From positions 25,715-89,714 of the forward strand of contig CAZXEN010000005.1 in assembly GCA_964639765.1 (NCBI GenBank): a stretch of 64,000 bases of DNA. Direction: 5' to 3'. This DNA is from Scybalousia_A sp964639765. GTDB taxonomy: Bacteria > Bacteroidota > Bacteroidia > Bacteroidales > P3. Position numbers and translations under genes: made by a program. Below, piece by piece: positions 46,802 to 54,066 of the stretch (positions within the stretch are counted from its first letter, which is position 1; each line of letters starts with the position of its first letter). Below the pieces are notes generated by a model. That model was not told the DNA's origin, searched no databases, and was given only the letters and a program-made list of their open reading frames with translations.

Positions 46802-47689
46802 TTATAAATCCTCCTTTGTGATTACACCTGCAGCCAAAGCCAATTCTATAGTATGTTCTGCTCTTGTAACAACAGGTTTGTCTACCATCTTACCATTTAC
46901 TGCTATAACGCCTGAACCTTTTGCTGCTGCTTCCTTGATGGCTGCAACAATAGTTTTAGCTTTTTCTATCTCTTTTTCTGTTGGAGTAAATACTTCGTTG
47001 ATTATCTCTATCTGACGAGGGTTGATAATACTCTTGCCATCAAAACCTAAACGTTTAATAAGTTCCACTTCTTTACGGAATGTTTCCATGTCATTAAGAT
47101 TGGAATAAACTGTATCCAAAGCATAGATACCTGCTGCACGTGCTGCAACAACGATAGTTTCTCTTGCCAAAAGAAGTTCATCACCAGAAGGAGTTCTTTG
47201 AGTCTTAAGGTTTGCACAATAGTCTTCTGCTCCTAAAGCAATACCCATCATACGTTTTGATGCAGTTGCAATAGCATAAGCATTGATAATACCTTTTGTG
47301 CTTTCTATAGCTGCCATAATCTGGGTTCTTCCAAGACAACCAAGTTCTTTTTCTATTTTTTCTATTTCTGCTTCAAGTTCCTGTACTTCTTCAGCTGTCT
47401 CTGTTTTAGGCATACGTATAACATCCACACCTGCTTTCACTACAGCTTCAACATCTTTCTTTCCATAAGGAGTATTCAATGGATTAACTCTGACAACCAT
47501 TTCAGTATTGCCATAGTCTATTGTTTTTAATGCGTTGTGAACCAAAAGTCTTGCGGCATCTTTTTCAGCCATTGTTACGGAGTCTTCCAAATCAAGCATA
47601 ATTGAGTCAGGACCATAAATAAAAGCATCTGACATCATTGCTGGATTGTTGCCCGGAACAAACATCATTGTTCTTCTTAATCTTTGCAT
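46802..47689 (-). CDS. citE: Citrate lyase, beta subunit (citryl-ACP lyase)
   Basis: A 295-residue subunit that cleaves citryl-ACP into acetyl-ACP and oxaloacetate. It has the CitE start RRTMMFVPGNNPAMMSDAF, the metal and substrate residues in MLDLEDSV, and the later ALGAEDYCANL and INPRQIEIIN blocks. It is the middle gene of citDEF. Confidence 0.96.
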   Translation of the reverse strand: MQRLRRTMMFVPGNNPAMMSDAFIYGPDSIMLDLEDSVTMAEKDAARLLVHNALKTIDYGNTEMVVRVNPLNTPYGKKDVEAVVKAGVDVIRMPKTETAEEVQELEAEIEKIEKELGCLGRTQIMAAIESTKGIINAYAIATASKRMMGIALGAEDYCANLKTQRTPSGDELLLARETIVVAARAAGIYALDTVYSNLNDMETFRKEVELIKRLGFDGKSIINPRQIEIINEVFTPTEKEIEKAKTIVAAIKEAAAKGSGVIAVNGKMVDKPVVTRAEHTIELALAAGVITKEDL

Positions 47690-47728
47690 AGTTCTGTGAT
47701 TTGTTTTGATTGATTATACAAAAAATTC

Positions 47729-48007
47729 TTATGCCCACACATCTTTTCCTGTGGCACGAACAGCAGCTGCTGTAACACGGGCACGGATAGTGCAGTCCAA
47801 AGCTCCTTTATCAGTTGCAGTAACAACAGCACTATTAATGTCCAAACCTTTCAATGTTTCTTGAATAACACTCTTTATCTGCTCACCGAACTGATAAGCA
47901 ACAGTGCTTTCAAGATTAATCTCAAGCCCTTGTTTTTCATTAGGCTCAATCTTAATCATTATATCACCGGATTCCAATGTACCGGCGAAAGCTTGTTTAA
48001 TATCCAT
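47729..48007 (-). CDS. citD: Citrate lyase, gamma subunit (acyl carrier)
   Basis: A 92-residue acyl carrier of citrate lyase. The prosthetic-group serine is Ser13 in GTLESGDIMI. The frame runs 29 codons further upstream, but the ATG at 48007 gives the family start (MDIKQAFAGT) and sits behind a promoter box at 48050. It heads citDEF. The accessory genes citC, citX and citG, needed for the prosthetic group, are not in the window. Confidence 0.94.
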   Translation of the reverse strand: MDIKQAFAGTLESGDIMIKIEPNEKQGLEINLESTVAYQFGEQIKSVIQETLKGLDINSAVVTATDKGALDCTIRARVTAAAVRATGKDVWA

Positions 48008-48049
48008 GATTTTTACTATTTTTTTATTTAAATATGTATAAACAGACGG

Positions 48050-48057
48050 CAAAATTA
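48050..48057 (-). promoter_or_regulatory. -7 box of citDEF
   Basis: On the minus strand TAATTTTG followed by CC, 43 bases before the citD ATG. Because it lies between kamC and citD, the two need not be cotranscribed. Confidence 0.6.
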
Positions 48058-48107
48058 AGCCGTTTTTTTTGCATAACAAAATATTTATAAACAAAAAAAG
48101 TCTCTAA

Positions 48108-49481
48108 TTATTGCAGGGCAGAATTTATCCAATCTTCATCTATTCCCAGAAGCTTGCAAAGATTGATAGCCTCCGTTGGAGCTTCATCGCTACTATCCTC
48201 TACAAGGGAATAATCTATATTGTCAGACAGATTTGCTATTGAGATTGGAGGAACAAGATTTTTGCCTATAAAACCTTTTACCCTTAATCTATGACATTTG
48301 GTTTTTATATTTGAATAATGTGTAGTAATAACAGAAAGAGAGCTACCTAAGGATAGAGTGGAAATAAAGCCTTGCAGCAGTTTTATACCTTCTATCGGAT
48401 TGGTAGTCCTTGCCAATTCATCTACAAGTACAAGATAATGTTTCTTGTCTTTTATCTTTGTAATGATGGAATTCAATGCAAGAATTTCAGAAGCAAAAGA
48501 AGACAAACCTTCATTTTCATCCTGATTGTCGCCTATTGAACACAATACATCTTCAACCAAAGACACATAACACTCTTCACAAGGAGCAAAGAAGCCAAAC
48601 TGTATCATAAGCTGTGAAAGAGCAAGAGTTTTCAATACAACTGTTTTCCCTGCCATATTTGCACCTGTAATAAGTATCGGTTCTGTGTCAATTGTAATAT
48701 CTATAGGCTGGAATTCTTTGTTTTTCTTGTTGAGTACTTGTCTGATTATAGGATTGTATATCTTTGTATATCTTATTTTCAGGTCATCTGTTATATTTGG
48801 TTTAACAAGATTCAAAGCAATGTTCAGCTCCGCTTTTGCTATTGTAACATCCAAAAGGGCTATGCGAAGAATATCTTCTTTCATCACCTTGGAATAAGGA
48901 AGCAGTTTTCTACACAAATCTTCCCTGACAGTGTTTTCTATTTCAAGTATCTGTTCATAAACCTCGTTAGCTTTAGGATTTTCTTCTTTTTTATACGTTT
49001 CAAACAGCCTCCTTTTTTCTGCCAAATCCTTATGATAAGCAGGATATACATAAAACTGGTTTACTTCCAAGCCTTCCGGGTCCAGAAGAGAAATAACCTC
49101 TTGCAAATCATTGAAGACAAATTCTGTACTTCGCAGTGGCTTTATCATTGTTTTCAACTTCTTGCATGCCAAACAGAATGCTTTTATCTCAAACAGGCCT
49201 ACATCGTCAAGACTCTCGTTTTGTTCTATCAGATTAAGGCTTCCGCTTATATTGTGAATATCATACAAAACACACTCAAGGAGCATCTTGTCATTGTTGC
49301 TCAAAGAAGAAATAAAACTCTGGCAATCCTCTGTCAAGACATATTGTCTTTCCAAATATTCCTTATCTACAGAAAAAGGCATGGAGAACAGATACTCCCT
49401 GCCCATGCTTGTCTTTATCACAAGTTGTTCATAAATGTTTTTGAACAAAGGAAAACTGTTTATTGCTTGCTTGAAGTTCAT
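48108..49481 (-). CDS. kamC: MutS-like ATPase, probable KamC (lysine aminomutase partner)
   Basis: A 457-residue protein with the MutS core and ATPase domains only. Walker A is GANMAGKT at 273-280 and Walker B is VLVDELARTT with Asp354-Glu355. The mismatch-recognition domain is missing. In described lysine-fermentation clusters a MutS-like protein of this type (KamC) is encoded with lysine 5,6-aminomutase and, with KamB, is thought to keep that B12 enzyme active. The start at 49481 (MNFKQAINSF) is preferred over a frame extended by 13 residues. It stands alone upstream of citDEF. Confidence 0.75.
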   Translation of the reverse strand: MNFKQAINSFPLFKNIYEQLVIKTSMGREYLFSMPFSVDKEYLERQYVLTEDCQSFISSLSNNDKMLLECVLYDIHNISGSLNLIEQNESLDDVGLFEIKAFCLACKKLKTMIKPLRSTEFVFNDLQEVISLLDPEGLEVNQFYVYPAYHKDLAEKRRLFETYKKEENPKANEVYEQILEIENTVREDLCRKLLPYSKVMKEDILRIALLDVTIAKAELNIALNLVKPNITDDLKIRYTKIYNPIIRQVLNKKNKEFQPIDITIDTEPILITGANMAGKTVVLKTLALSQLMIQFGFFAPCEECYVSLVEDVLCSIGDNQDENEGLSSFASEILALNSIITKIKDKKHYLVLVDELARTTNPIEGIKLLQGFISTLSLGSSLSVITTHYSNIKTKCHRLRVKGFIGKNLVPPISIANLSDNIDYSLVEDSSDEAPTEAINLCKLLGIDEDWINSALQ

Positions 49482-49506
49482 GATAACCAAATTTTGTAAA
49501 ATGATA

Positions 49507-49557
49507 TAAAAAAACAACAAGCACCTTTCTTTACAAAGAAACGAAAGACACTTGTTG
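49507..49557 (-). terminator. Terminator of rpmE2
   Basis: On the minus strand CAACAAG pairs with CTTGTTG around an inner TTTCTTT/AAAGAAA hairpin, followed by seven T. It lies directly ahead of the kamC start. Confidence 0.7.
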
Positions 49558-49580
49558 GTTATTACGCTTTATACAAAAAC

Positions 49581-49850
49581 TTATTTTGCAACGTTGCCCA
49601 TTGGCTTTCTGTTTTTGTATTTGTTCAAATACTTATCAACCATACCGGCTGTATCCACAAGTTTAACCTTTCCTGTAAAGAATGGGTGAGATGTATTTGA
49701 AATTTCCAATTTAATTAAAGGATATGTTTCTCCGTCTATTTCTATTGTATCTTTTGAATTAGCACAAGAACGAGTCAAAAAAACTTGCTCATTTGACATA
49801 TCTTTAAACGCACAAACTCTGTAATTCTGTGGATGAATATCTTTCTTCAT
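49581..49850 (-). CDS. rpmE2: 50S ribosomal protein L31, type B
   Basis: An 89-residue ribosomal protein of the zinc-free L31 B type. The family start MKKDIHPQNYR and the block SNTSHPFFTGKVKLVDTAG are clear. It lacks the CxxC zinc cysteines of type A. It is a single-gene unit with its own promoter and terminator. Confidence 0.96.
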   Translation of the reverse strand: MKKDIHPQNYRVCAFKDMSNEQVFLTRSCANSKDTIEIDGETYPLIKLEISNTSHPFFTGKVKLVDTAGMVDKYLNKYKNRKPMGNVAK

Positions 49851-49895
49851 TACCTATATTGTTTTTTTGTTACACTTATTCTAAAAATTGAGTTG

Positions 49896-49903
49896 CAAAA
49901 ATA
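49896..49903 (-). promoter_or_regulatory. -7 box of rpmE2
   Basis: On the minus strand TATTTTTG followed by CA, 46 bases before the rpmE2 ATG. Confidence 0.6.
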
Positions 49904-49951
49904 CTACTTTTTTTGATATTAGCAGAATTTTTGCAACTTTTTTTCATCATT

Positions 49952-51880
49952 TTATTCCTGTGCAGGCTGTTCTTGAGGTTTTTCTTCCTCATTTACAACT
50001 TGTTGTTTATTCTCTGCAGATTGTTTCAACTTGGTAACAAGGTCTTGCATTTCAGTTCTTAACCTATTGATTTTTCTCTCAAATTCCTGTTTAAGAACAT
50101 CTGCATTCTTGCTATTGGCGAAGAAGCCTATGTTATTTTCTACTCGTGCTATTTCATCTTCAAGGGCTTTTATACGTTTTTTCACTGCACTGTCACCTTG
50201 TTCTTTAAGTCTTTCAAAAGAATTTCTGCTGTTTCTTCCTCTCGAAGCTATTTCGTCTGCACTTATTTGAAGTTTGTCTCCGTTGGCTTTAATGATTTCG
50301 TCCCATTGTGTCTGAAGTTTCTTTCTCTCTTCTTTTGGAGTAAAGCCTATTTCAAACCAACGTTTCTGGAAATCTTTCAAAGCATCCACATTCTGCTGTT
50401 TGTCATCAGAGAACTGATAGTTTTTCAACTCTTCTATCAAAGATTGTTTCTTCTGAATGTTCTCTTCCACCTCCTTATGTGTCTGAAGATAACTTTCACT
50501 CTTTCTGTTGAAGAATTCATCACAGGCTGCACGGAAACGCAACCAGATTTTGTCTGACAGACTCTTTCTTACATATCCTATATGCTTCCATTCCTCCTGC
50601 AGGTCTTTCAATTCCTTGGTTGCAGCGTCAAAGTCTTCACGCTTAGCGATCTCTTCTGCCTTCACACATATGGCAAGTTTCTTGTTATAGTTCTCTTCTT
50701 CTGTCTGTTTCACCTTTTCAAGCATTTCTTTCTTGTTTTCGAAGAAGCCGTCTATCATAGTCTTGAACTTGGTCCAAAGAGTTTCGTTGTCTTTCTTTGG
50801 TATAGGTCCTATAGTCTTCCATTCTGCAAACAAGGCATTGATTTCCTCTGTAGCAGTGTTCCAGTCTTTCATAGATTTCATCTCTCTTGAGATTATATCG
50901 CTGACTTTTTCTGCCAATGCCTCCTTCTTTGTCTTGTTTTCCTCTAACTCTTCCGTACGTTTTTCGTAATATTCTTTTCTTCTTTGATTGATTGCATCGG
51001 AAGCACGTTTGAATCTGTCCCATACCTCATCATTCTTGTCTGAAGGAACAGGTCCTATTTCTTTCCATTGTGTATGATAGCCTTGCAATATAGCAAATGA
51101 GTTGTTTATATCTTCATCTACAAGCAGCTCTTCCACCTTTTCACAAAGCATAAGTTTCTTTTCCAAGTTCTTTTTCAGGTCAAGATCCCTCAATTCTCTG
51201 TTAATCTTAACCTTTTCATAGAATTTTTCTATAAGGAAGTGGTAGTTTTCCCACAGATTGTTCACTTCTGTATGAGGAACATTACCTATAGCCTTCCATT
51301 TTTCCTGAATATTGTTGAATTCGTCATATATTTCTTTAAGAGTCTGATCACTGTCCAGCAGTTTTTTCAAATCCTCCAAAAGAGCATGCTTCTTTTTAAG
51401 GTTCTCCTCTTTCAACTGCTCTTCTTTCTGCTGATATTCTTGACGGATCTGTTTATATTGGTTGTATAATTCACGGAATTTTACCTCTGTTGTATCTTCC
51501 ATAACCTTGGTTTCAACAACTTCCTCCACCTCTTCTCCTTGTTCGTTGGTAACTTTTTTTGTAATCTTCTCCACCTGAGGTTCTGGCTGAGGAAGATTTC
51601 TGAAAGTATTTCTTACCAAAGGAAGCCTTGATTTCAACTCGTCATAATCGTTCTTGTTGATTAGGTTCTGCAGTTCTTCCACCAATTCCTCTCTTGTTTT
51701 CTTTGAATACTCTTCTATAATAGCATCAATAGATACTATTTCTTGAGCTTCCTGTTTAACTTCCTGAGGTTCTACTTGAGGAGTTTCTTGTTTTAATTCG
51801 TTTTGTGCTTGCTCCTCATTCTGCACTCTTTCAGATTGTTCCGGCATCTGTACATTCTGTACGTCCTGTGTGTTATCCAT
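49952..51880 (-). CDS. DUF349-repeat protein
   Basis: A 642-residue, highly charged, coiled-coil protein. Residues 1-50 are Gln/Glu-rich and disordered, as is the tail. About five DUF349 units follow from residue 160 on, each with the pattern of a Trp-Lys-x-Ile-Gly stretch (EKWKAIGNVP, TQWKEIGPVP, AEWKTIGPIP, EEWKHIGYVR, KRWFEIGFTP) and WxRFK/R. The family is common in Bacteroidetes but its function is unknown. It is a single-gene unit. Confidence 0.85.
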   Translation of the reverse strand: MDNTQDVQNVQMPEQSERVQNEEQAQNELKQETPQVEPQEVKQEAQEIVSIDAIIEEYSKKTREELVEELQNLINKNDYDELKSRLPLVRNTFRNLPQPEPQVEKITKKVTNEQGEEVEEVVETKVMEDTTEVKFRELYNQYKQIRQEYQQKEEQLKEENLKKKHALLEDLKKLLDSDQTLKEIYDEFNNIQEKWKAIGNVPHTEVNNLWENYHFLIEKFYEKVKINRELRDLDLKKNLEKKLMLCEKVEELLVDEDINNSFAILQGYHTQWKEIGPVPSDKNDEVWDRFKRASDAINQRRKEYYEKRTEELEENKTKKEALAEKVSDIISREMKSMKDWNTATEEINALFAEWKTIGPIPKKDNETLWTKFKTMIDGFFENKKEMLEKVKQTEEENYNKKLAICVKAEEIAKREDFDAATKELKDLQEEWKHIGYVRKSLSDKIWLRFRAACDEFFNRKSESYLQTHKEVEENIQKKQSLIEELKNYQFSDDKQQNVDALKDFQKRWFEIGFTPKEERKKLQTQWDEIIKANGDKLQISADEIASRGRNSRNSFERLKEQGDSAVKKRIKALEDEIARVENNIGFFANSKNADVLKQEFERKINRLRTEMQDLVTKLKQSAENKQQVVNEEEKPQEQPAQE

Positions 51881-51981
51881 ATAATTCCAGTTTGTTGTTC
51901 AACACCCTAAAATCAGGTGTGTTCATTGATTAATAATTAAATAGTTATTCTTTTTTTGTTTAATGTTTTCTAAAATTTTTG

Positions 51982-51989
51982 CAAACATA
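51982..51989 (-). promoter_or_regulatory. -7 box of the DUF349 gene
   Basis: On the minus strand TATGTTTG followed by CA, about 100 bases before the ATG at 51880. Confidence 0.5.
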
Positions 51990-52112
51990 TAACTTTTTTT
52001 TTACACCGCAATAAAAATTGGATATTTTTTCTCCCCGAACGTTGAATTTGCTGATAGCAGTGCAGAAAAACAAAACCAGAATTTCACGTCATTTTCCGCA
52101 GTCAAAAAGCCG

Positions 52113-52201
52113 AAAAAAAGAGTCTTAGTTTTTAGAAAAAAAGACTTGATGTTTATGGTAAAAAGACTTGGTTTTTATTTCTAAAAATCAACTCTTTTTT
52201 C
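52113..52201. repeat. Phased A-tract/T-tract repeat array, site E
   Basis: Four units with cores at 52120 (GAGTCTT), 52142 (AGACTTG), 52164 (AGACTTG) and 52188 (TCAACTC), spaced 22, 22 and 24 bp. It lies between the divergent DUF349 and sigma-factor genes. Confidence 0.75.
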
Positions 52202-52277
52202 AGAGAAACCAACAACTATGATAAGTTATTCTGAATTAACAACTTACATTTTGTCTCAAAAAGCAGGTAATCTCATT

Positions 52278-52400
52278 CTACTTTACATCATCTCTATTGT
52301 CGTCTTCTGTATTGTAATAATCCATTCTCGCAATAATCCTGTGCAAAAGAACAATTATATATACCAGACATAGAAAAATCAGAATATTGTCAATATACAT
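52278..52400 (-). CDS. Possible 40-residue single-helix membrane protein
   Basis: Forty codons starting MYIDNILIFLCLVYIIVLL and ending NTEDDNRDDVK: one hydrophobic helix, a short basic segment (HRIIARM) and an acidic tail, the layout of many small membrane proteins. It has no visible TAnnTTTG box. On the opposite strand a 51-codon frame (52218-52373) also encodes a hydrophobic helix and cannot be excluded as the real one. I recognise no family. Confidence 0.4.
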   Translation of the reverse strand: MYIDNILIFLCLVYIIVLLHRIIARMDYYNTEDDNRDDVK

Positions 52401-52526
52401 AATAAAAAGTATTATAATATTGTATATACAACGATTAAATCAAAAACTTATTATAAACCAAATAAATCAAAAAGCCAAGTTATGCATTTATCAGAAGAAA
52501 AAGGACAAAAGTCTGGGAAAATCTCT

Positions 52527-52534
52527 TACTTTTG
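52527..52534 (+). promoter_or_regulatory. -7 box of the ECF sigma gene
   Basis: TACTTTTG followed by CA, 36 bases before the ATG at 52570. Confidence 0.6.
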
Positions 52535-52569
52535 CAACAAAATGTATTTTTTATTGTCTTTATTTCAAA

Positions 52570-53124
52570 ATGGACTATACACAACTGGAAATAATATCGG
52601 GCTGCATAAGAAAGGACAGCGAATACCAACGTGCGTTATACGAAGAGTATTCTCCAGAACTGTATGGAGTTTGTCTCCGTTATATGAAAAACAAAGAAGA
52701 TGCCGAGGATATTCTGCAGGACAGTTTCATAAAAGTCCTGTCTTCGCCGGAGCATCTCGACGGTGTGAAAGATTTACGCAAATGGCTGCGTCGTGTATTT
52801 GTAAACAATATTCTCAACAGCCTCAAACTAAAAAGACGCTTTCAAAACATAGACTACAGGGATATAGAAACCTATGAAGAAAAAGACTCGCTTTTTGATG
52901 TAGATACCAAACGTTTTAGGACAAGTACTTTGCTGGCTGCTTTGCACTCTTTGAAACCTGAGGAGCGTATCCTTTTCAACATGATAGAACTTGAAGAAAT
53001 GACATACGCAGAAGTGGAACACATAACAGGTCGCAAGGCATCTACACTCAGAAGCATTAACATGAGAGCAAAAATCAAAATGCGCAACTTTTTAAAAGAC
53101 AAGGAGAACGAAGACTATGAATAA
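52570..53124 (+). CDS. ECF-type RNA polymerase sigma factor
   Basis: A 184-residue sigma factor with regions 2 and 4 only. Region 2 has YGVCLRYMKNKEDAEDILQD. Region 4 has LEEMTYAEVEHITGRKAST, the helix-turn-helix that reads the -35 element. The frame is open 61 codons upstream, but the ATG at 52570 (MDYTQLEIISGC) gives the family length and follows a promoter box. The stop overlaps the next start by eight bases, so translation is probably coupled to its membrane partner. Confidence 0.93.
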   Translation: MDYTQLEIISGCIRKDSEYQRALYEEYSPELYGVCLRYMKNKEDAEDILQDSFIKVLSSPEHLDGVKDLRKWLRRVFVNNILNSLKLKRRFQNIDYRDIETYEEKDSLFDVDTKRFRTSTLLAALHSLKPEERILFNMIELEEMTYAEVEHITGRKASTLRSINMRAKIKMRNFLKDKENEDYE

Positions 53125-53944
53125 TTACAGCAATAAAGACAAATCATTGACAGATTTAAAGAAAAGGTTGTCATCCTATAATCAAGTTCCGGATAAAAAA
53201 GTATGGGAAAACATAGAAAGACACCTGACCAAGAAACATTTTCCTTTCAAGACCCTTTCCATAATAGGCTTTGTGGGACTTGTCACGGCACTTGCCATTG
53301 TATTGCTTGCACCTATCAACAAGCAAAAACCTCTGCCGTATAAGGCAAAACAAGACATAACAGACAACAAAGGGATAGAAAATGCCATTATTTCAAAACT
53401 TGAACATTTTATAATCAAAGACAAGACTATAAATCCTGAAACTTCTGACAAGACTCCTGCAGTTAAAGCTACGGAGCCTGTTCAAGACAATGACACTCCT
53501 GCTTTGTCTGAAAATACATCTGCGGATGAGAATACTGCTGAAATTACAAAAGAGGCTATTGCAGAAGTTCCTGCACAGACAACTAACATAGAGCCTGAAA
53601 AAACAAAGAAACTTTCGGAATCCGATAATATCACTCCTAAAACAGACCCGAATGAAACCGAATTGCCTTTGCCTGAAAAACTTTATGTTCCGAATGCTTT
53701 CACGCCAAACAGCCCTACCAACAACATTTTCAAACCAGCCTACAGGGATTTGAAAAGCTATGAAATGAAAATCTATTCCCGAAGCGGTTCTTTGCTGTTC
53801 ACCTCAAAGGATATCAGTCATGGCTGGAACGGAACCGTAAAAGGTTCTCTCGGAAAGGCTGGAGTATATGTGTACGTAATAAACTTTACCGACACAACAG
53901 GGAAAAAGCATAGTCAGAAAGGAAGTTTTATGCTGATAGAATAA
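53117..53944 (+). CDS. Membrane partner of the ECF sigma factor, with CHU_C-type C-terminus
   Basis: A 275-residue protein. Residues 1-43 are cytoplasmic and anti-sigma-like in position (MNNYSNKDKSLTDLKKRLSS, VPDKKVWENIERHL). One transmembrane helix spans about 46-66. A Thr/Glu/Pro-rich linker runs to about 185. The last 85 residues (LYVPNAFTPNSPTNNIFKP, WNGTVKGSLGKAGVYVYVI) are a gliding-motility-associated (CHU_C) domain, which normally ends type B T9SS cargo. Here it would sit in the periplasm on a membrane anchor. The gene overlaps the sigma gene by eight bases. Anti-sigma function is inferred from context. Confidence 0.75.
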   Translation: MNNYSNKDKSLTDLKKRLSSYNQVPDKKVWENIERHLTKKHFPFKTLSIIGFVGLVTALAIVLLAPINKQKPLPYKAKQDITDNKGIENAIISKLEHFIIKDKTINPETSDKTPAVKATEPVQDNDTPALSENTSADENTAEITKEAIAEVPAQTTNIEPEKTKKLSESDNITPKTDPNETELPLPEKLYVPNAFTPNSPTNNIFKPAYRDLKSYEMKIYSRSGSLLFTSKDISHGWNGTVKGSLGKAGVYVYVINFTDTTGKKHSQKGSFMLIE

Positions 53945-53949
53945 AAGAG

Positions 53950-54021
53950 TACCCTTGGAGAGAATCGAACTCTCATCGTCAGAACCGGAATCTGAAATTT
54001 TATCCATTAAACTACAAGAGC
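53950..54021 (-). tRNA. tRNA-Arg (anticodon CCG)
   Basis: Cloverleaf on the minus strand: acceptor GCTCTTG pairs with CAAGGGT with G-T pairs. The anticodon stem TCAGA/TCTGA encloses TTCCGGT, anticodon CCG. The T-arm GAGAG-TTCGATT-CTCTC is perfect. It lies 45 bases after uvrC on the same strand and may be cotranscribed. Confidence 0.93.
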
Positions 54022-54066
54022 ATATTTCTTATGAGATAACATCAAAATACAAAATTTATTGTATCA

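Noticed and set aside
48108..49481. DNA mismatch repair protein MutS
   Set aside because: The mismatch-recognition domain is absent and the length (457 residues) is about half that of MutS; the lysine-fermentation partner fits better.
52218..52373. 51-codon plus-strand membrane protein
   Set aside because: It overlaps a more protein-like frame on the other strand and has no promoter box. It is kept only as an alternative.
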